Shown: one piece after another, positions 8,687-18,023 of the stretch
How the letters are laid out: each line of letters begins with the position of its first letter
Numbering within the stretch: position 1 is the stretch's first letter
Assembly: GCF_046197875.1 (NCBI RefSeq)
Contig: NZ_CP166991.1
Coordinates: forward strand, 1,178,001 to 1,242,000
Source of the DNA: Methanobrevibacter_A acididurans
GTDB lineage: Archaea > Methanobacteriota > Methanobacteria > Methanobacteriales > Methanobacteriaceae
Direction: 5' to 3'
DNA: 64,000 bases
The notes under the pieces: model-generated
The model's database searches: none
Told to the model about the DNA's origin: nothing
Seen by the model: the letters and a program-made list of their open reading frames with translations, nothing else
Program-made: the position numbers and the translations under genes

Positions 8687-10582
8687 TTAAATTATGCCAA
8701 TTTTTATTTTTAAAGTATGACTTAATGATTCTAAATAATCAACATAATCCCAATTTTTTTCAGAGTCTAAAGCTTCCACATTATATTTTATATTTTCAAT
8801 AAATTTTAAATCATTTTGTAAATTTGTTAATTCATTCCCATATCGAACTTTTTGTCTAAAATTAATTTTTTTAAAAGATTCTATTTTAGGCTGATTTTTT
8901 ATATATTGATTTAAAAATTTCCAAAAATTCTCTTTAAAAAGATTTACTGCCATATTCAATATAGAAACCATATACTTATCATTGTCATGAAACTTTTCAA
9001 TATATGAACATATAAATCGCTCAATTTTTTCTTTTTGTAAATCATTTTCATATTCAAATAATATATTTATAGGATTTTTATCTAAATATGAATAATTTTG
9101 ATCATTTATTAAATTTACAGATTTTAAAATAATGTTTTCAATTCCATTTATATCCCATATAAAAGACATACCTTTCGCACGATTTAAAAATTTAATTTCA
9201 TTATTATCAATTTTTCTTTTAATATATTCTATTAAAAAATTTTTATCATTACATAAAAAAATTTTCATATCTTTAATATCAAAAAGTTGATTTTTACTTT
9301 CTAAAAAAAAGATTTCCTTTAAAATCTTAATATCACATTTATTTTTAAAAAAATATTCTTGATATCTTTTACAAAACTTATCACAAACGTTTATTCTTTC
9401 AGAATTTTTTTGAATACATATGTCTGTTATATAAGTTATTATATTAGTATGACTATAAAAATCATTATTAAACTCATCCTTATTACTTTGAAATGTGTCT
9501 TCAAAATTTGTATAATTTTCTAAGTTATTTAAATAAAAAATATCCGCCCTTTTAACAAAAATAATAAAAAGTTTTAATGATTCTAAATTAATTAAATTCT
9601 TATTTAAAATCCCAAATAAAATTTGTAAATATAAATATTGATTTTTATTATTATAATTTATAAAAAAGTTATATAATTTTTTTATATCAATTGAATCTTT
9701 ATTTAATAAAAATTTTAAAATTTGTTTAATTGTAGATCCATTCAATTCAAACAACAGATTATTAGAATAATAATATTTAAATGATGAACAAAGCAGATTG
9801 TTCTCACAAATACTTTTAAAAACATATTTTGGTATCAAAAAATTTAAGTCAATAAGTGTAGAAACAAAACTTATATCATTTAAAATTTGTTTAACATATA
9901 TTAAATCTTTATTTTTTAAATCTTCACTTATACTTCTTTTATTTAATTTATTTAAATCTTCAATTTTTAAATAAGGATCATTACAGAAGTAAGTATTTAA
10001 AAATGACATTTTATCCGATTTAATAAATAAATCCATATTAACTATTTCAATTTTATATTTTTGTAACATTTCTAAATACTGTTTAATTAACACTAAATCT
10101 TCATATTTATTAGAATCAAATTTATCATTGAAAAATTCAAAGAAAAAATCTTTTTCATTTGCATAAGCAGTACCCATATCGTTATAATAAAAATTCGCAT
10201 AACTTATATAATCTTTAATAAACTTCTTAATTTCCATTGAAAAATCATCATATAAATTAAATAATTTTTTTATACATTTGCATCTGAAAGTTAATAATGA
10301 ATCAAAGCTTCTTAATTTGAATTTTTGAATAAACCAATTAACATTTTTACCAAAAACAAATTCATATTCCCATTTTAAAAATTTTGGGACATAATATACA
10401 AATAACTCAGATGAAATTGGCTTAAATTTATTTTCTTCTAAAAATTCTAAAAATTCTAAAAATGTAAATTGTAATTTTAAATCAGAATATAAATTAAAAT
10501 TTTGAAATATGCAATTTTCATACAATGCATGGGATACTTCTAGTAACATTGAATGGTTTTTTAATACAATTGATTTACACAA
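8687..10582 (-). CDS. Unrecognised 631-aa helical protein downstream of truncated KAP NTPase
   Basis: 631 residues starting at a TTG. It is very rich in Asn, Lys, Phe and Ile and appears helical throughout. No Walker motifs, HD, PD-(D/E)XK or TIR motif is visible. The frame opens only a few codons upstream of the TTG, and the truncated KAP NTPase gene stops 14 nt before this start. It may be the effector or sensor tail of a fused NTPase protein that has been split by a rearrangement, or a separate protein. The TTG start has no convincing SD, which supports the idea that this is the remainder of a longer protein. Function unknown. Confidence 0.5.
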   Translation of the reverse strand: MCKSIVLKNHSMLLEVSHALYENCIFQNFNLYSDLKLQFTFLEFLEFLEENKFKPISSELFVYYVPKFLKWEYEFVFGKNVNWFIQKFKLRSFDSLLTFRCKCIKKLFNLYDDFSMEIKKFIKDYISYANFYYNDMGTAYANEKDFFFEFFNDKFDSNKYEDLVLIKQYLEMLQKYKIEIVNMDLFIKSDKMSFLNTYFCNDPYLKIEDLNKLNKRSISEDLKNKDLIYVKQILNDISFVSTLIDLNFLIPKYVFKSICENNLLCSSFKYYYSNNLLFELNGSTIKQILKFLLNKDSIDIKKLYNFFINYNNKNQYLYLQILFGILNKNLINLESLKLFIIFVKRADIFYLNNLENYTNFEDTFQSNKDEFNNDFYSHTNIITYITDICIQKNSERINVCDKFCKRYQEYFFKNKCDIKILKEIFFLESKNQLFDIKDMKIFLCNDKNFLIEYIKRKIDNNEIKFLNRAKGMSFIWDINGIENIILKSVNLINDQNYSYLDKNPINILFEYENDLQKEKIERFICSYIEKFHDNDKYMVSILNMAVNLFKENFWKFLNQYIKNQPKIESFKKINFRQKVRYGNELTNLQNDLKFIENIKYNVEALDSEKNWDYVDYLESLSHTLKIKIGII

Positions 10583-10596
10583 ATTTACTGATTGAT

Positions 10597-11190
10597 TTAT
10601 ATAATTTTAAGTAATCTAAACATTTCTGATATTTCTTCTTTAGTTAATCTATCAATGTCATCGATTATGCATAATACTTTATGATTTACAAGTTCTTCAT
10701 TGATACTGTTTTTTAATTGGTTTAAAGTTTTCTCTTCAGAATTTTTAGGAGCAAATTCTTCAAAAACATTTTTTAAACTATTACTAAAAGAACCTAATGT
10801 TTCTGAAATAATAGTTTTTGTTAAGGATAATTTATCTAATTTTAAGGAATACTTTCTTAATTCATCTTTTAAATCATCACCGGTAATGCTATTTATTAAA
10901 TCTTCAAAAAATAAGTGTATTAATTGGTTATATGATGAATAAAGCCATGGATGGAAATTAACAATTTCAATTTCTGAATTTATTTCTTTTAAATGTTTTT
11001 GTGTAAGGTTTAATACTGAGGTTTTTCCATCACCCCATTCACCCATTAAACCAATAACTAAACACTCATTAACTTCACCTTGATTGTAATGATTATTAAT
11101 ATTTTTAGCTAGATTTTCTGCAAAATTATTTCTATTTAAACCTTCTTGATCTTCTTTAACGGTGGTAATTGGAGCATCTAAATCAAACAT
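10597..11190 (-). CDS. KAP-family P-loop NTPase, truncated after Walker B
   Basis: 197 residues. The N-terminal part is a clear KAP NTPase: Walker A GEWGDGKTS at residues 50-58, the family motif NFHPWLYSS, and Walker B with CIIDDIDRL at about residues 174-182. Normal KAP proteins continue for hundreds of residues with sensor motifs. This one stops about 15 residues after Walker B, so it lacks the rest of the ATPase core. The ATG has an SD (AAGGGG). The downstream frame does not look like the missing KAP segment, which suggests an internal deletion rather than a simple frameshift. Probably non-functional as an ATPase unless joined to the next frame. Confidence 0.75.
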   Translation of the reverse strand: MFDLDAPITTVKEDQEGLNRNNFAENLAKNINNHYNQGEVNECLVIGLMGEWGDGKTSVLNLTQKHLKEINSEIEIVNFHPWLYSSYNQLIHLFFEDLINSITGDDLKDELRKYSLKLDKLSLTKTIISETLGSFSNSLKNVFEEFAPKNSEEKTLNQLKNSINEELVNHKVLCIIDDIDRLTKEEISEMFRLLKII

Positions 11191-11264
11191 TATATTACCC
11201 CTTTCATATTTATGTTTGTTGTTTTTCTATTTTTTTGAGAATCATAATCCTTAAAAATTTTCAA

Positions 11265-13541
11265 TTAATGAGTATTTTCACTTAATTTTTTTATATCTTC
11301 ATATAAAGTTTTTAAATGTTTATCTCCCATATCTATGAGCGGTTCATACATGAAAGAATTTATATGTATATTTTCAGGTGTCATCAAATTGACTCTTTCT
11401 AATATTTTAGATTCAGGTGTGTCTTTCCCATATTTTTTGGTGTATATATCATATAATTGTGTTGTTTGATTAGTAGTTATATTTTCACTTTTTAAAGATA
11501 GTTTGCTTAACATAAATTTATCTGCTAATAATCGTATAGCCATTGACATCACGATTTTGTTTTCTAAATTTATTTCTTTGATTTTTTTTCCAGAAAGTTC
11601 GTCTGCTTGTTTAAAAATTAAATTATAAATTGTTCCATTATATGGTTTATTATCAATTTTAATTTTTTCTTTATTTATTCTAAATTTTTTAAAAACATCT
11701 GTAAAGTCATTTAGAGTTAAATTTTTTCCATCATCTTTATAATGTAAAATTTTAGTTAAATTTACATAAACTTCTTTATAATTTAAATTATCATCAGAAT
11801 CTTCTAATAATTCTGTTAAATTACGTATAAATGGTATTATAGCTATTAAAGCATTAACGGACCCTGATTCTATTTTATTTTTTAAAGCTTTAAAAATATT
11901 TTTAGTATTTTGTTCAATGTTGAAAGATTTAATATTTATTTGGTATTCTTCTTTTACTGCATAATATGTATTTTCAGTACAAATATTAAGTCTAGATTTT
12001 AAGGTTCTATAAAAATCAAAATTATGTGTTAATATTATCATAGGGAATTTATCATCATTTGATAATTCTTTTAAATATTGAATTATTGCATATTTATTTT
12101 CATAATCAAATGAGTCTGCAATATCATCTAAAATTAAAATAGTATCTTCATCAACTTTTTTTCTTAATTCAATTTCATATAAAACGTTTAATAAATATAA
12201 TGCTCTTTTTTGCCCTTCACTATAAAATTTTTTTAATTCTTCCCAAGTTATAGATTTACCTGGATAGTCTTTAGATTTAAACTTAAATGTAGGTACTTTA
12301 TCATTTAAAATTACATTATTTTTATTTGTTAATTCTAATTCAAAATCTAAGAAAAATCTTTTATTAAATAAATCAGTTACATTTCCCCATTCTGTATTTT
12401 CCTTATTTGATTGTTTTCTTATTTTTTCTAAATCTGGAGCTTTTTCATTATATAAATCAATTAATTCATAATATGAATCTTTTTCTTGATTTAATATTGA
12501 TAACCAATATTCTTTTTTTAATTGTAGAAAACTTTCTTCATGTAATCTTTTAATAAAAAATGGGTTATCTGATAAAAATTTTTTAAACTCAATTAAATCT
12601 TTATTTTTACTAAGTTTTTTATCAATATCATTAAATTTGTTTTTTAATTCTTCATTATTAAAAATTTTATCATTTTCTTTTTCTATTAAATTTTTTAATT
12701 CTTTTAAATTAGAAACAGGAGTTCCAATCCGATTAAATTTGATTTTGTGTTTTGCATTGAATAAATTATTTTTTTTAATAGAATTCATTAAATTTTTAAG
12801 CTGTGTATTATTAAATTTATCTTTAATATAAATAGGAGATTTATCTAATAATTTATCCAAACTTTTAATATACTCATCAATACTTTCTTTTACTAATTCA
12901 TCATTTAAAGCATCTTGAACATTTTTCCCAAATAAAAGATCATATTTTATATTAACATCCATATCCTTATTATCTTTCAAATCATCTTCAATACTTAATA
13001 AAATTTTTAAAATATTATCTTCATTTTTGAAAACATTTTGAAATTCTTTTTCAATAATATCTTCAACATTATTATTTTTAGGCACTTTAATTTTAGAAAG
13101 ATTTTTTAATAATTTTATAAGATTGTCTTTTTTTACAATTATTTCTTTAGTTATCTTATCAAATTGATCTCTACATTTTTTATTAACAATTAAATCATTA
13201 TATTCCGTTAAATCATAATCTTCTTTTAATGATTCAATTACCAAAAAATATTTTTTAAAATCCTCAGAACTATATAATGGAACTTTTTCATTATTTAACT
13301 CTAAACTAACTTTATAAACAGGGTCCAGATCACACCAATTATTTTTAGGACAACCATCAGCACATAAATCTCTAAATGTATTAGTAAAAGAAGTCTTCAT
13401 AGTCCCATTAGGAGCATAAATTAAAATAGTATTATAATTTACATCCTTTTCTTGATTTTGATAATGTTTACTGAAATAAAAATTATCAGATAAATATTTA
13501 ATCCCATGACAATTTTTAAAACAAAAATCCAATGATTTCAT
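11265..13541 (-). CDS. AAA_13/RloC-PrrC-like ABC-type ATPase
   Basis: 758 residues. Walker A APNGTMKTS is at residues 43-51. A long central region (about 100-400), rich in Lys and Glu, is predicted coiled coil. Late in the protein come an SEGQKRAL signature-like segment, Walker B LILDDIADSFD near residue 468, and an H-loop ILTHNFDF near 498. This is the SMC/Rad50-like layout of the AAA_13 proteins that include the anticodon nuclease partners PrrC and RloC. The C-terminal 200 residues could be an effector, but no nuclease motif was recognised. Its place among KAP, KTSC and AbiJ genes suggests phage defence; this is inference. Confidence 0.72.
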   Translation of the reverse strand: MKSLDFCFKNCHGIKYLSDNFYFSKHYQNQEKDVNYNTILIYAPNGTMKTSFTNTFRDLCADGCPKNNWCDLDPVYKVSLELNNEKVPLYSSEDFKKYFLVIESLKEDYDLTEYNDLIVNKKCRDQFDKITKEIIVKKDNLIKLLKNLSKIKVPKNNNVEDIIEKEFQNVFKNEDNILKILLSIEDDLKDNKDMDVNIKYDLLFGKNVQDALNDELVKESIDEYIKSLDKLLDKSPIYIKDKFNNTQLKNLMNSIKKNNLFNAKHKIKFNRIGTPVSNLKELKNLIEKENDKIFNNEELKNKFNDIDKKLSKNKDLIEFKKFLSDNPFFIKRLHEESFLQLKKEYWLSILNQEKDSYYELIDLYNEKAPDLEKIRKQSNKENTEWGNVTDLFNKRFFLDFELELTNKNNVILNDKVPTFKFKSKDYPGKSITWEELKKFYSEGQKRALYLLNVLYEIELRKKVDEDTILILDDIADSFDYENKYAIIQYLKELSNDDKFPMIILTHNFDFYRTLKSRLNICTENTYYAVKEEYQINIKSFNIEQNTKNIFKALKNKIESGSVNALIAIIPFIRNLTELLEDSDDNLNYKEVYVNLTKILHYKDDGKNLTLNDFTDVFKKFRINKEKIKIDNKPYNGTIYNLIFKQADELSGKKIKEINLENKIVMSMAIRLLADKFMLSKLSLKSENITTNQTTQLYDIYTKKYGKDTPESKILERVNLMTPENIHINSFMYEPLIDMGDKHLKTLYEDIKKLSENTH

Positions 13542-13600
13542 AATTCTCTTGACACACCTTTTAAATTATTTAATAAAAAAAATAAAAAAAATAAAAAAAT

Positions 13601-13813
13601 TTAATTTAATTTAATATATTCATAAAAACCTTCTATATATCTATGAAAGTATTTTCCTTTAGAGGATGCATTCATTAATCTTTGGTAAATATATCCTGGA
13701 ACATTTTTATATTGGTAAATACCGCCACTATTGAAAGCTATTTCTAAGATTTTTAAATTTTCATCATAACCAACAGACGCTAAATCTGAGGAAGATACTG
13801 GTGTTCTTATCAA
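13601..13813 (-). CDS. KTSC domain protein
   Basis: 70 residues spanning one KTSC domain, beginning MIRTPVSSSDLASVGYD and containing FNSGGIYQYKNVP and the terminal KGKYFHRYI. The KTSC domain occurs alone in small phage and accessory proteins and at the end of some lysyl-tRNA synthetases; its function is not established. It starts at TTG with a near-perfect SD (AGGAGGTGAT) 3-4 nt upstream. It lies 59 nt before the AAA_13-like gene on the same strand and may be co-transcribed with it. Confidence 0.8.
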   Translation of the reverse strand: MIRTPVSSSDLASVGYDENLKILEIAFNSGGIYQYKNVPGYIYQRLMNASSKGKYFHRYIEGFYEYIKLN

Positions 13814-14355
13814 AATATCACCTCCTAAAAATTTTTATAGGCGAAAAAAAATTTGTTAGTGATAAAGGATTTATAAAAAAATTAATTTTTTTAGAGTTAT
13901 GGTGGCTTTGAATTAATTTTTTAAAATAAAAGATTTATCCTAAAAAAACTTATTTCTACTATTATTATATGGTTACACATATTTAATTCTTTCGGTTATT
14001 ATTATACTTAGTACTCTTATAACTTATATTTTCATCAACCATGAAAATAAATAAAATGATAATCATAAAATAAATTATTAAATTTATAAGTAATATGTAT
14101 ACTCAATACAATAAATATATAAATAATGAAATAGTGTGTATACATAATTAATTATACAACCCAGTAAATAACATATCAACATTACAACCCCCCACAAAAA
14201 ATTAGGATAAAATTATAAAATTTTAAGAATTAAATGCGAAACCTAAAGTAAATATTTTAATCAATAATTAGCCCTATTAAAAAATTTCCAATAATTGAAA
14301 TATTAAATAAAAAATTTATGAAATAAAATATATTATTAATTAAGAGGTAATGTTT
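13814..14355. other. Divergent AT-rich spacer
   Basis: About 540 bases between the KTSC gene (minus) and the AbiJ-like gene (plus), so it must hold both promoters. TATA-like elements are frequent, for example near 14120. No supported gene was seen. Two GTATAC elements occur at about 14096 and 14143. Confidence 0.5.
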
Positions 14356-15195
14356 ATGATATTTTCTGAAAGATATAAATTAAAACCTGAACAAGCTTTT
14401 CAAAAAGAAAATATGAATCAATCTTTAAAAGTAAATATTTGGCATATAACTTATGAAAATTATTTTTTTAAACTAGATGAATATCAGCAAACAGCTAAAG
14501 AGTCCATAACTATTGAATTAATTTGGACAAAAATTTTTAAATTTGATATTAATAAAATACCAAATTACTATGATGCTTCAATAGCCAGAACTTTTCGAAA
14601 AACATTTTACCAATTAAAATGGTATGAAGTATATGATTTAATCGAAATCATCCTAAAATATGAAAACAACACAAAAAAGTATATAGAAGCTTTAAATAGA
14701 AGTTTTGAAGAGAATAATAATCTTTACAGAATTTTAAACAACAAAATAGTCCCTATAACAAATGATATTGAAATAAAATCAATAAAAGATAATTTTAAAA
14801 ACCCTTATGATCCTGTAAAAAAACATATCCAGAAATCTTTAAATCATTTATCTAATAGAGAAAATCCCGATTATGCAAATAGTTATAAAGAGTCCATTAA
14901 TGCTGTGGAATCCCTGTGTAATGTTATTTTAGTTGAAAAAGGTTATAAAAAAAAGAAGGTAAAAAATTACCCCCTAGGAAAATCTTTAAATATAATATTT
15001 AATTCTACAGAAAATGAATTCGATAAAAGTTTAAAAGCATGTTTTTCTACATTTTATGGGCATGCATCAAATTATAAAGGCATACGACATGGACAAGAAA
15101 CTGAAGAAGAGGTAAGTTATGATGAAGCTAAAGTAACATTGATAATTTGTTCTGCTTTCATAAATTATTTACAAACATCAATTTTAGAAAATTAA
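14356..15195 (+). CDS. AbiJ_NTD4-type abortive-infection-like protein
   Basis: 279 residues. The N-terminus MIFSERYKLKP is the hallmark of the AbiJ_NTD4 domain, found in abortive-infection-type proteins. The C-terminal half contains a helical segment ending GIRHGQE and then EAKVTLIICSAFINYL, typical of the AbiJ/HEPN-like C-terminal domain, a probable RNase fold. The start is the second in-frame ATG because the SD (AGAGGT) is 7 nt before it and only 1 nt before the first. It stands alone on the plus strand at the far side of the island. An antiviral role is inferred from the family. Confidence 0.78.
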   Translation: MIFSERYKLKPEQAFQKENMNQSLKVNIWHITYENYFFKLDEYQQTAKESITIELIWTKIFKFDINKIPNYYDASIARTFRKTFYQLKWYEVYDLIEIILKYENNTKKYIEALNRSFEENNNLYRILNNKIVPITNDIEIKSIKDNFKNPYDPVKKHIQKSLNHLSNRENPDYANSYKESINAVESLCNVILVEKGYKKKKVKNYPLGKSLNIIFNSTENEFDKSLKACFSTFYGHASNYKGIRHGQETEEEVSYDEAKVTLIICSAFINYLQTSILEN

Positions 15196-15231
15196 ATTAT
15201 TATAAAACATATCTCTTAAGTTTAGGGTTAT

Positions 15232-15279
15232 AGTTATAACTTATAGTTATAACTCTTTTCTATACAGGACCTTCGAAGG
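15232..15279. repeat. Palindromic elements downstream of the AbiJ-like gene
   Basis: A near-palindrome, AGTTATAACTTATAGTTATAACT, spans 15232-15254 in two nine-base halves. A perfect ten-base palindrome CCTTCGAAGG lies at 15270-15279. They could form an RNA hairpin or be binding sites upstream of a 19-codon frame at 15339. Confidence 0.4.
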
Positions 15280-15338
15280 ATTATAGTTTATTATATTATT
15301 ATATTAAAATAATTTATACTATTAAGGAGTAATTGTAT

Positions 15339-15398
15339 ATGTATAATGTAAACGTAAACAAGTATTCTATTTACAATTCTTGTGTGGAAAATATTTAA
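15339..15398 (+). CDS. Possible 19-residue micro-ORF or gene remnant
   Basis: A 19-codon frame beginning MYNVNVNKY with a good SD, AAGGAGT, 8 nt upstream. No homology can be judged at this size. The following 86 bases to the next gene hold nothing else. It may be a genuine small protein, a leader peptide or the head of a deleted gene. Confidence 0.25.
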   Translation: MYNVNVNKYSIYNSCVENI

Positions 15399-15484
15399 AT
15401 CTAAAAAAAAGATTATCATTAAATGAATATAATTAATTTAAACAAGAGCATGATGAAAACTAAAAAAAATAGTAAAAAAAAATT

Positions 15485-15847
15485 TTATAATTTATTATTA
15501 AAATCATCCACTTCTTTATTTAAATTACTAATATTTTCCTGTAAAACTTGCATATGAAAATCCTTCATAAAACTTGTTTGCTGCTTATTAGCCTTTTCAG
15601 GAACACTGAAAATTAAAACTTTTTCTTCTTCATCAAGAATAGTAGTGGTGCTTGAATAAATCATATCACCGGGGCGATACTTTAAAATCTCAACATCCCC
15701 TTGTATGGGTATGGTGTAGGTTCTAGTCTTATCCTCTACTTCCTCAAGTATTTCACCATATTTAATATGAGGCTTCTCCAATCTAGTATTCACTGTTTTT
15801 AAGTAATCTTTTAATAATTTAGTGTTTTGTGTTAAAATCTCAACCAT
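15485..15847 (-). CDS. Hypothetical protein
   Basis: 120 residues, not recognised. The middle part (about residues 45-85) looks beta-rich and the C-terminal 35 residues are helical with coiled-coil spacing. There is no signal peptide or cysteine motif. The ATG has an SD-like run AAAGGGGAGG. It lies 32 bases downstream of galE on the same strand and could be the last gene of the glycan operon. Confidence 0.6.
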   Translation of the reverse strand: MVEILTQNTKLLKDYLKTVNTRLEKPHIKYGEILEEVEDKTRTYTIPIQGDVEILKYRPGDMIYSSTTTILDEEEKVLIFSVPEKANKQQTSFMKDFHMQVLQENISNLNKEVDDFNNKL

Positions 15848-15879
15848 AAAATCCTCCCCTTTCTTTTATTTTATTTTTT

Positions 15880-16875
15880 TTAGTCATTAAAGTAGTGATG
15901 ATTTTTAAAATTTAATTTTAAATGCCAACGCCAAGCAGTATTAACAATATTAGTCAAACTACTATTAACCGGCCTCCAACCCAACTTTTCCCTAATCTTA
16001 CTACTATCAGCAACAAGAATAGAAGGATCACCAGCCCTACGCTCACCAACTTCAACTTCAAACTTAATACCAGTAACACTCATACACTCCTCAATAACCT
16101 GCTTCACACTAAAACCAGTACCATGACCCAAGTTAAAAACATCACTACAACCCCCATCTTCGAGGTACTCATAAGCAAGTAGGTGTGCTTGTGCTAAATC
16201 CTCAACATGCACATAATCCCGGATGCATGTTCCATCAGGTGTTGGGTAATCTGTTCCGAAAATTGTTATATTATCCCGTTTACCAATAGCAGCATCCAAA
16301 ATCAAAGGTATTAAATGGGTTTCTGGGTTGTGTTGTTCTCCAATTTCACAGTCAGGATCATCTCCAGAAGCATTAAAATATCTAAGTGAAACATAATGTA
16401 AACCATAATCCTCTGAACGTTTTTCTAATTCCTTTTCCACATGCACTTTAGATTCACCATAAGGGTTAATTGGTTTAAGTGGATGTGATTCTTTAATAGG
16501 AATACTTTCTGGTGTACCGTAAACCGCTGCAGTACTACTGAAAATAAATTTATTAACATCATATTCTTGCATTACATTTAATAAATTAACAGTATTTTCA
16601 TAATTATTATGCATATACTTTTCAGGACACTTAACAGATTCACTTACACTTGTAAAAGCTGCAAAATGCATAACAGCACTAATATCATAAGTATTAAAAA
16701 TATCCTCTAAACCTTCCCTATCTTCAAGGTCACATTTAACTAATTTACCCCACTTAACAGAAGACTCTTTACTTTCACAAAGATTATCCACAACAAGAGT
16801 ATTATAACCCTTATTGTTTAATAGTTTATTTACATGGGAACCAATATATCCGGCCCCACCAGTTATTAAAATCAT
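15880..16875 (-). CDS. galE: UDP-glucose 4-epimerase
   Basis: 331 residues. It interconverts UDP-glucose and UDP-galactose in the cytosol. The N-terminal Rossmann motif GGAGYIGSH is at residues 6-14, and the catalytic YxxxK is in YGESK around residues 148-152, preceded by SSTAAVYG. It is an extended short-chain dehydrogenase of normal length. It follows glf by 14 nt on the same strand, so epimerase and mutase supply UDP-galactofuranose together. The ending is slightly divergent, but all active-site motifs are intact. Confidence 0.95.
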   Translation of the reverse strand: MILITGGAGYIGSHVNKLLNNKGYNTLVVDNLCESKESSVKWGKLVKCDLEDREGLEDIFNTYDISAVMHFAAFTSVSESVKCPEKYMHNNYENTVNLLNVMQEYDVNKFIFSSTAAVYGTPESIPIKESHPLKPINPYGESKVHVEKELEKRSEDYGLHYVSLRYFNASGDDPDCEIGEQHNPETHLIPLILDAAIGKRDNITIFGTDYPTPDGTCIRDYVHVEDLAQAHLLAYEYLEDGGCSDVFNLGHGTGFSVKQVIEECMSVTGIKFEVEVGERRAGDPSILVADSSKIREKLGWRPVNSSLTNIVNTAWRWHLKLNFKNHHYFND

Positions 16876-16889
16876 AAATAATAAATTCC

Positions 16890-17990
16890 CTAATTTAATT
16901 CTTTACTTACACATTTAAGTGCTTCATCAATAATTTGCCACATATCATAATATTTATAAGTGCCTAAACGACCACCAAAAATAATATTATTCTCCCTTTT
17001 ACTTAAACTTTCATATCGTTTATATAATTCATTGTTTCTCTTATTATTTATAGGATAATATGGTTCCATACCTTTCTTCCATGCAACTGGATATTCATGA
17101 GTCACAACAGTTTTATTAGTTTTCGTGTTTTCAAAATGTTTATGCTCAATAATACGAGTAAAAGGCACCTTTGAACTTGTATAATTAATAACAGCATTAC
17201 CCTGATAATTACTAGTATCCTTAATTTCTGATTCAAACTTCAAACTACGATACTCTAACTCACCATAACAATAATCATAAAACTCATCAATCATACCAGT
17301 AAAAACAAGTTTATCCGCAATGTTCATCCATTTATCCCTATCTTCAAAAAAATCAGTGTTTAATTTAACCTCAACACCTTCAAGCATCTTTTCAATAATT
17401 TGAGTATAACCACCAACAGGTATTCCTTGATAATTATCATTAAAATAATTATTATCAAAAGTAAAACGTACAGGTAAACGCTTAATAATAAAAGAAGGCA
17501 AATCCTTACAATCCTTACCCCATTGCTTCTCAGTATAACCCTTAACTAACTTCTCATAAATATCCTTACCAACTAAACTAATAGCTTGCTCCTCTAAATT
17601 ACTTGGATTTTGAATATTACAGTCACGTTTTTGAGACTCAATCATACTCTTAGCTTCATCAGGAGTCATAACACCCCACATTTGATAAAAAGTATTCATA
17701 TTAAAAGGCAAATTAAACAACTCACCCTCAAAATTAGCAACCGGTGAATTAGTATAACGATTAAAACAGGCAAACTGATTAATATAATCCCACACTTCCC
17801 TCTTATCTGTATGAAAAATATGAGCACCATACTTATGGACATTAACCCCCTCAACCGTTTCAGTAAAAACATTACCACCAATATGATCCCGCTTCTCAAG
17901 CACTAAACAAGCCTTACCTTGCTTACTCATCTCACAAGCAAAAACACTACCAAACAAACCAGAACCAACAATCAAATAATCATATTTCAT
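16890..17990 (-). CDS. glf: UDP-galactopyranose mutase
   Basis: 366 residues. It is a flavoenzyme converting UDP-galactopyranose to UDP-galactofuranose for surface glycans. The FAD-binding motif GSGLFGSVFACEM lies near the N-terminus, followed by LEKRDHIGGNVFTE. The family motif HKYGAHIFHT is present near residue 52, and the C-terminal part has RLGTYKYYDM with the conserved Arg and Tyr that contact substrate phosphate. Length is normal. It lies immediately upstream of galE and downstream of a DUF4422 protein on the same strand. Confidence 0.96.
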   Translation of the reverse strand: MKYDYLIVGSGLFGSVFACEMSKQGKACLVLEKRDHIGGNVFTETVEGVNVHKYGAHIFHTDKREVWDYINQFACFNRYTNSPVANFEGELFNLPFNMNTFYQMWGVMTPDEAKSMIESQKRDCNIQNPSNLEEQAISLVGKDIYEKLVKGYTEKQWGKDCKDLPSFIIKRLPVRFTFDNNYFNDNYQGIPVGGYTQIIEKMLEGVEVKLNTDFFEDRDKWMNIADKLVFTGMIDEFYDYCYGELEYRSLKFESEIKDTSNYQGNAVINYTSSKVPFTRIIEHKHFENTKTNKTVVTHEYPVAWKKGMEPYYPINNKRNNELYKRYESLSKRENNIIFGGRLGTYKYYDMWQIIDEALKCVSKELN

Positions 17991-18023
17991 ATTATAACCT
18001 AAAAAAAATTTATTAAAGTTTTC

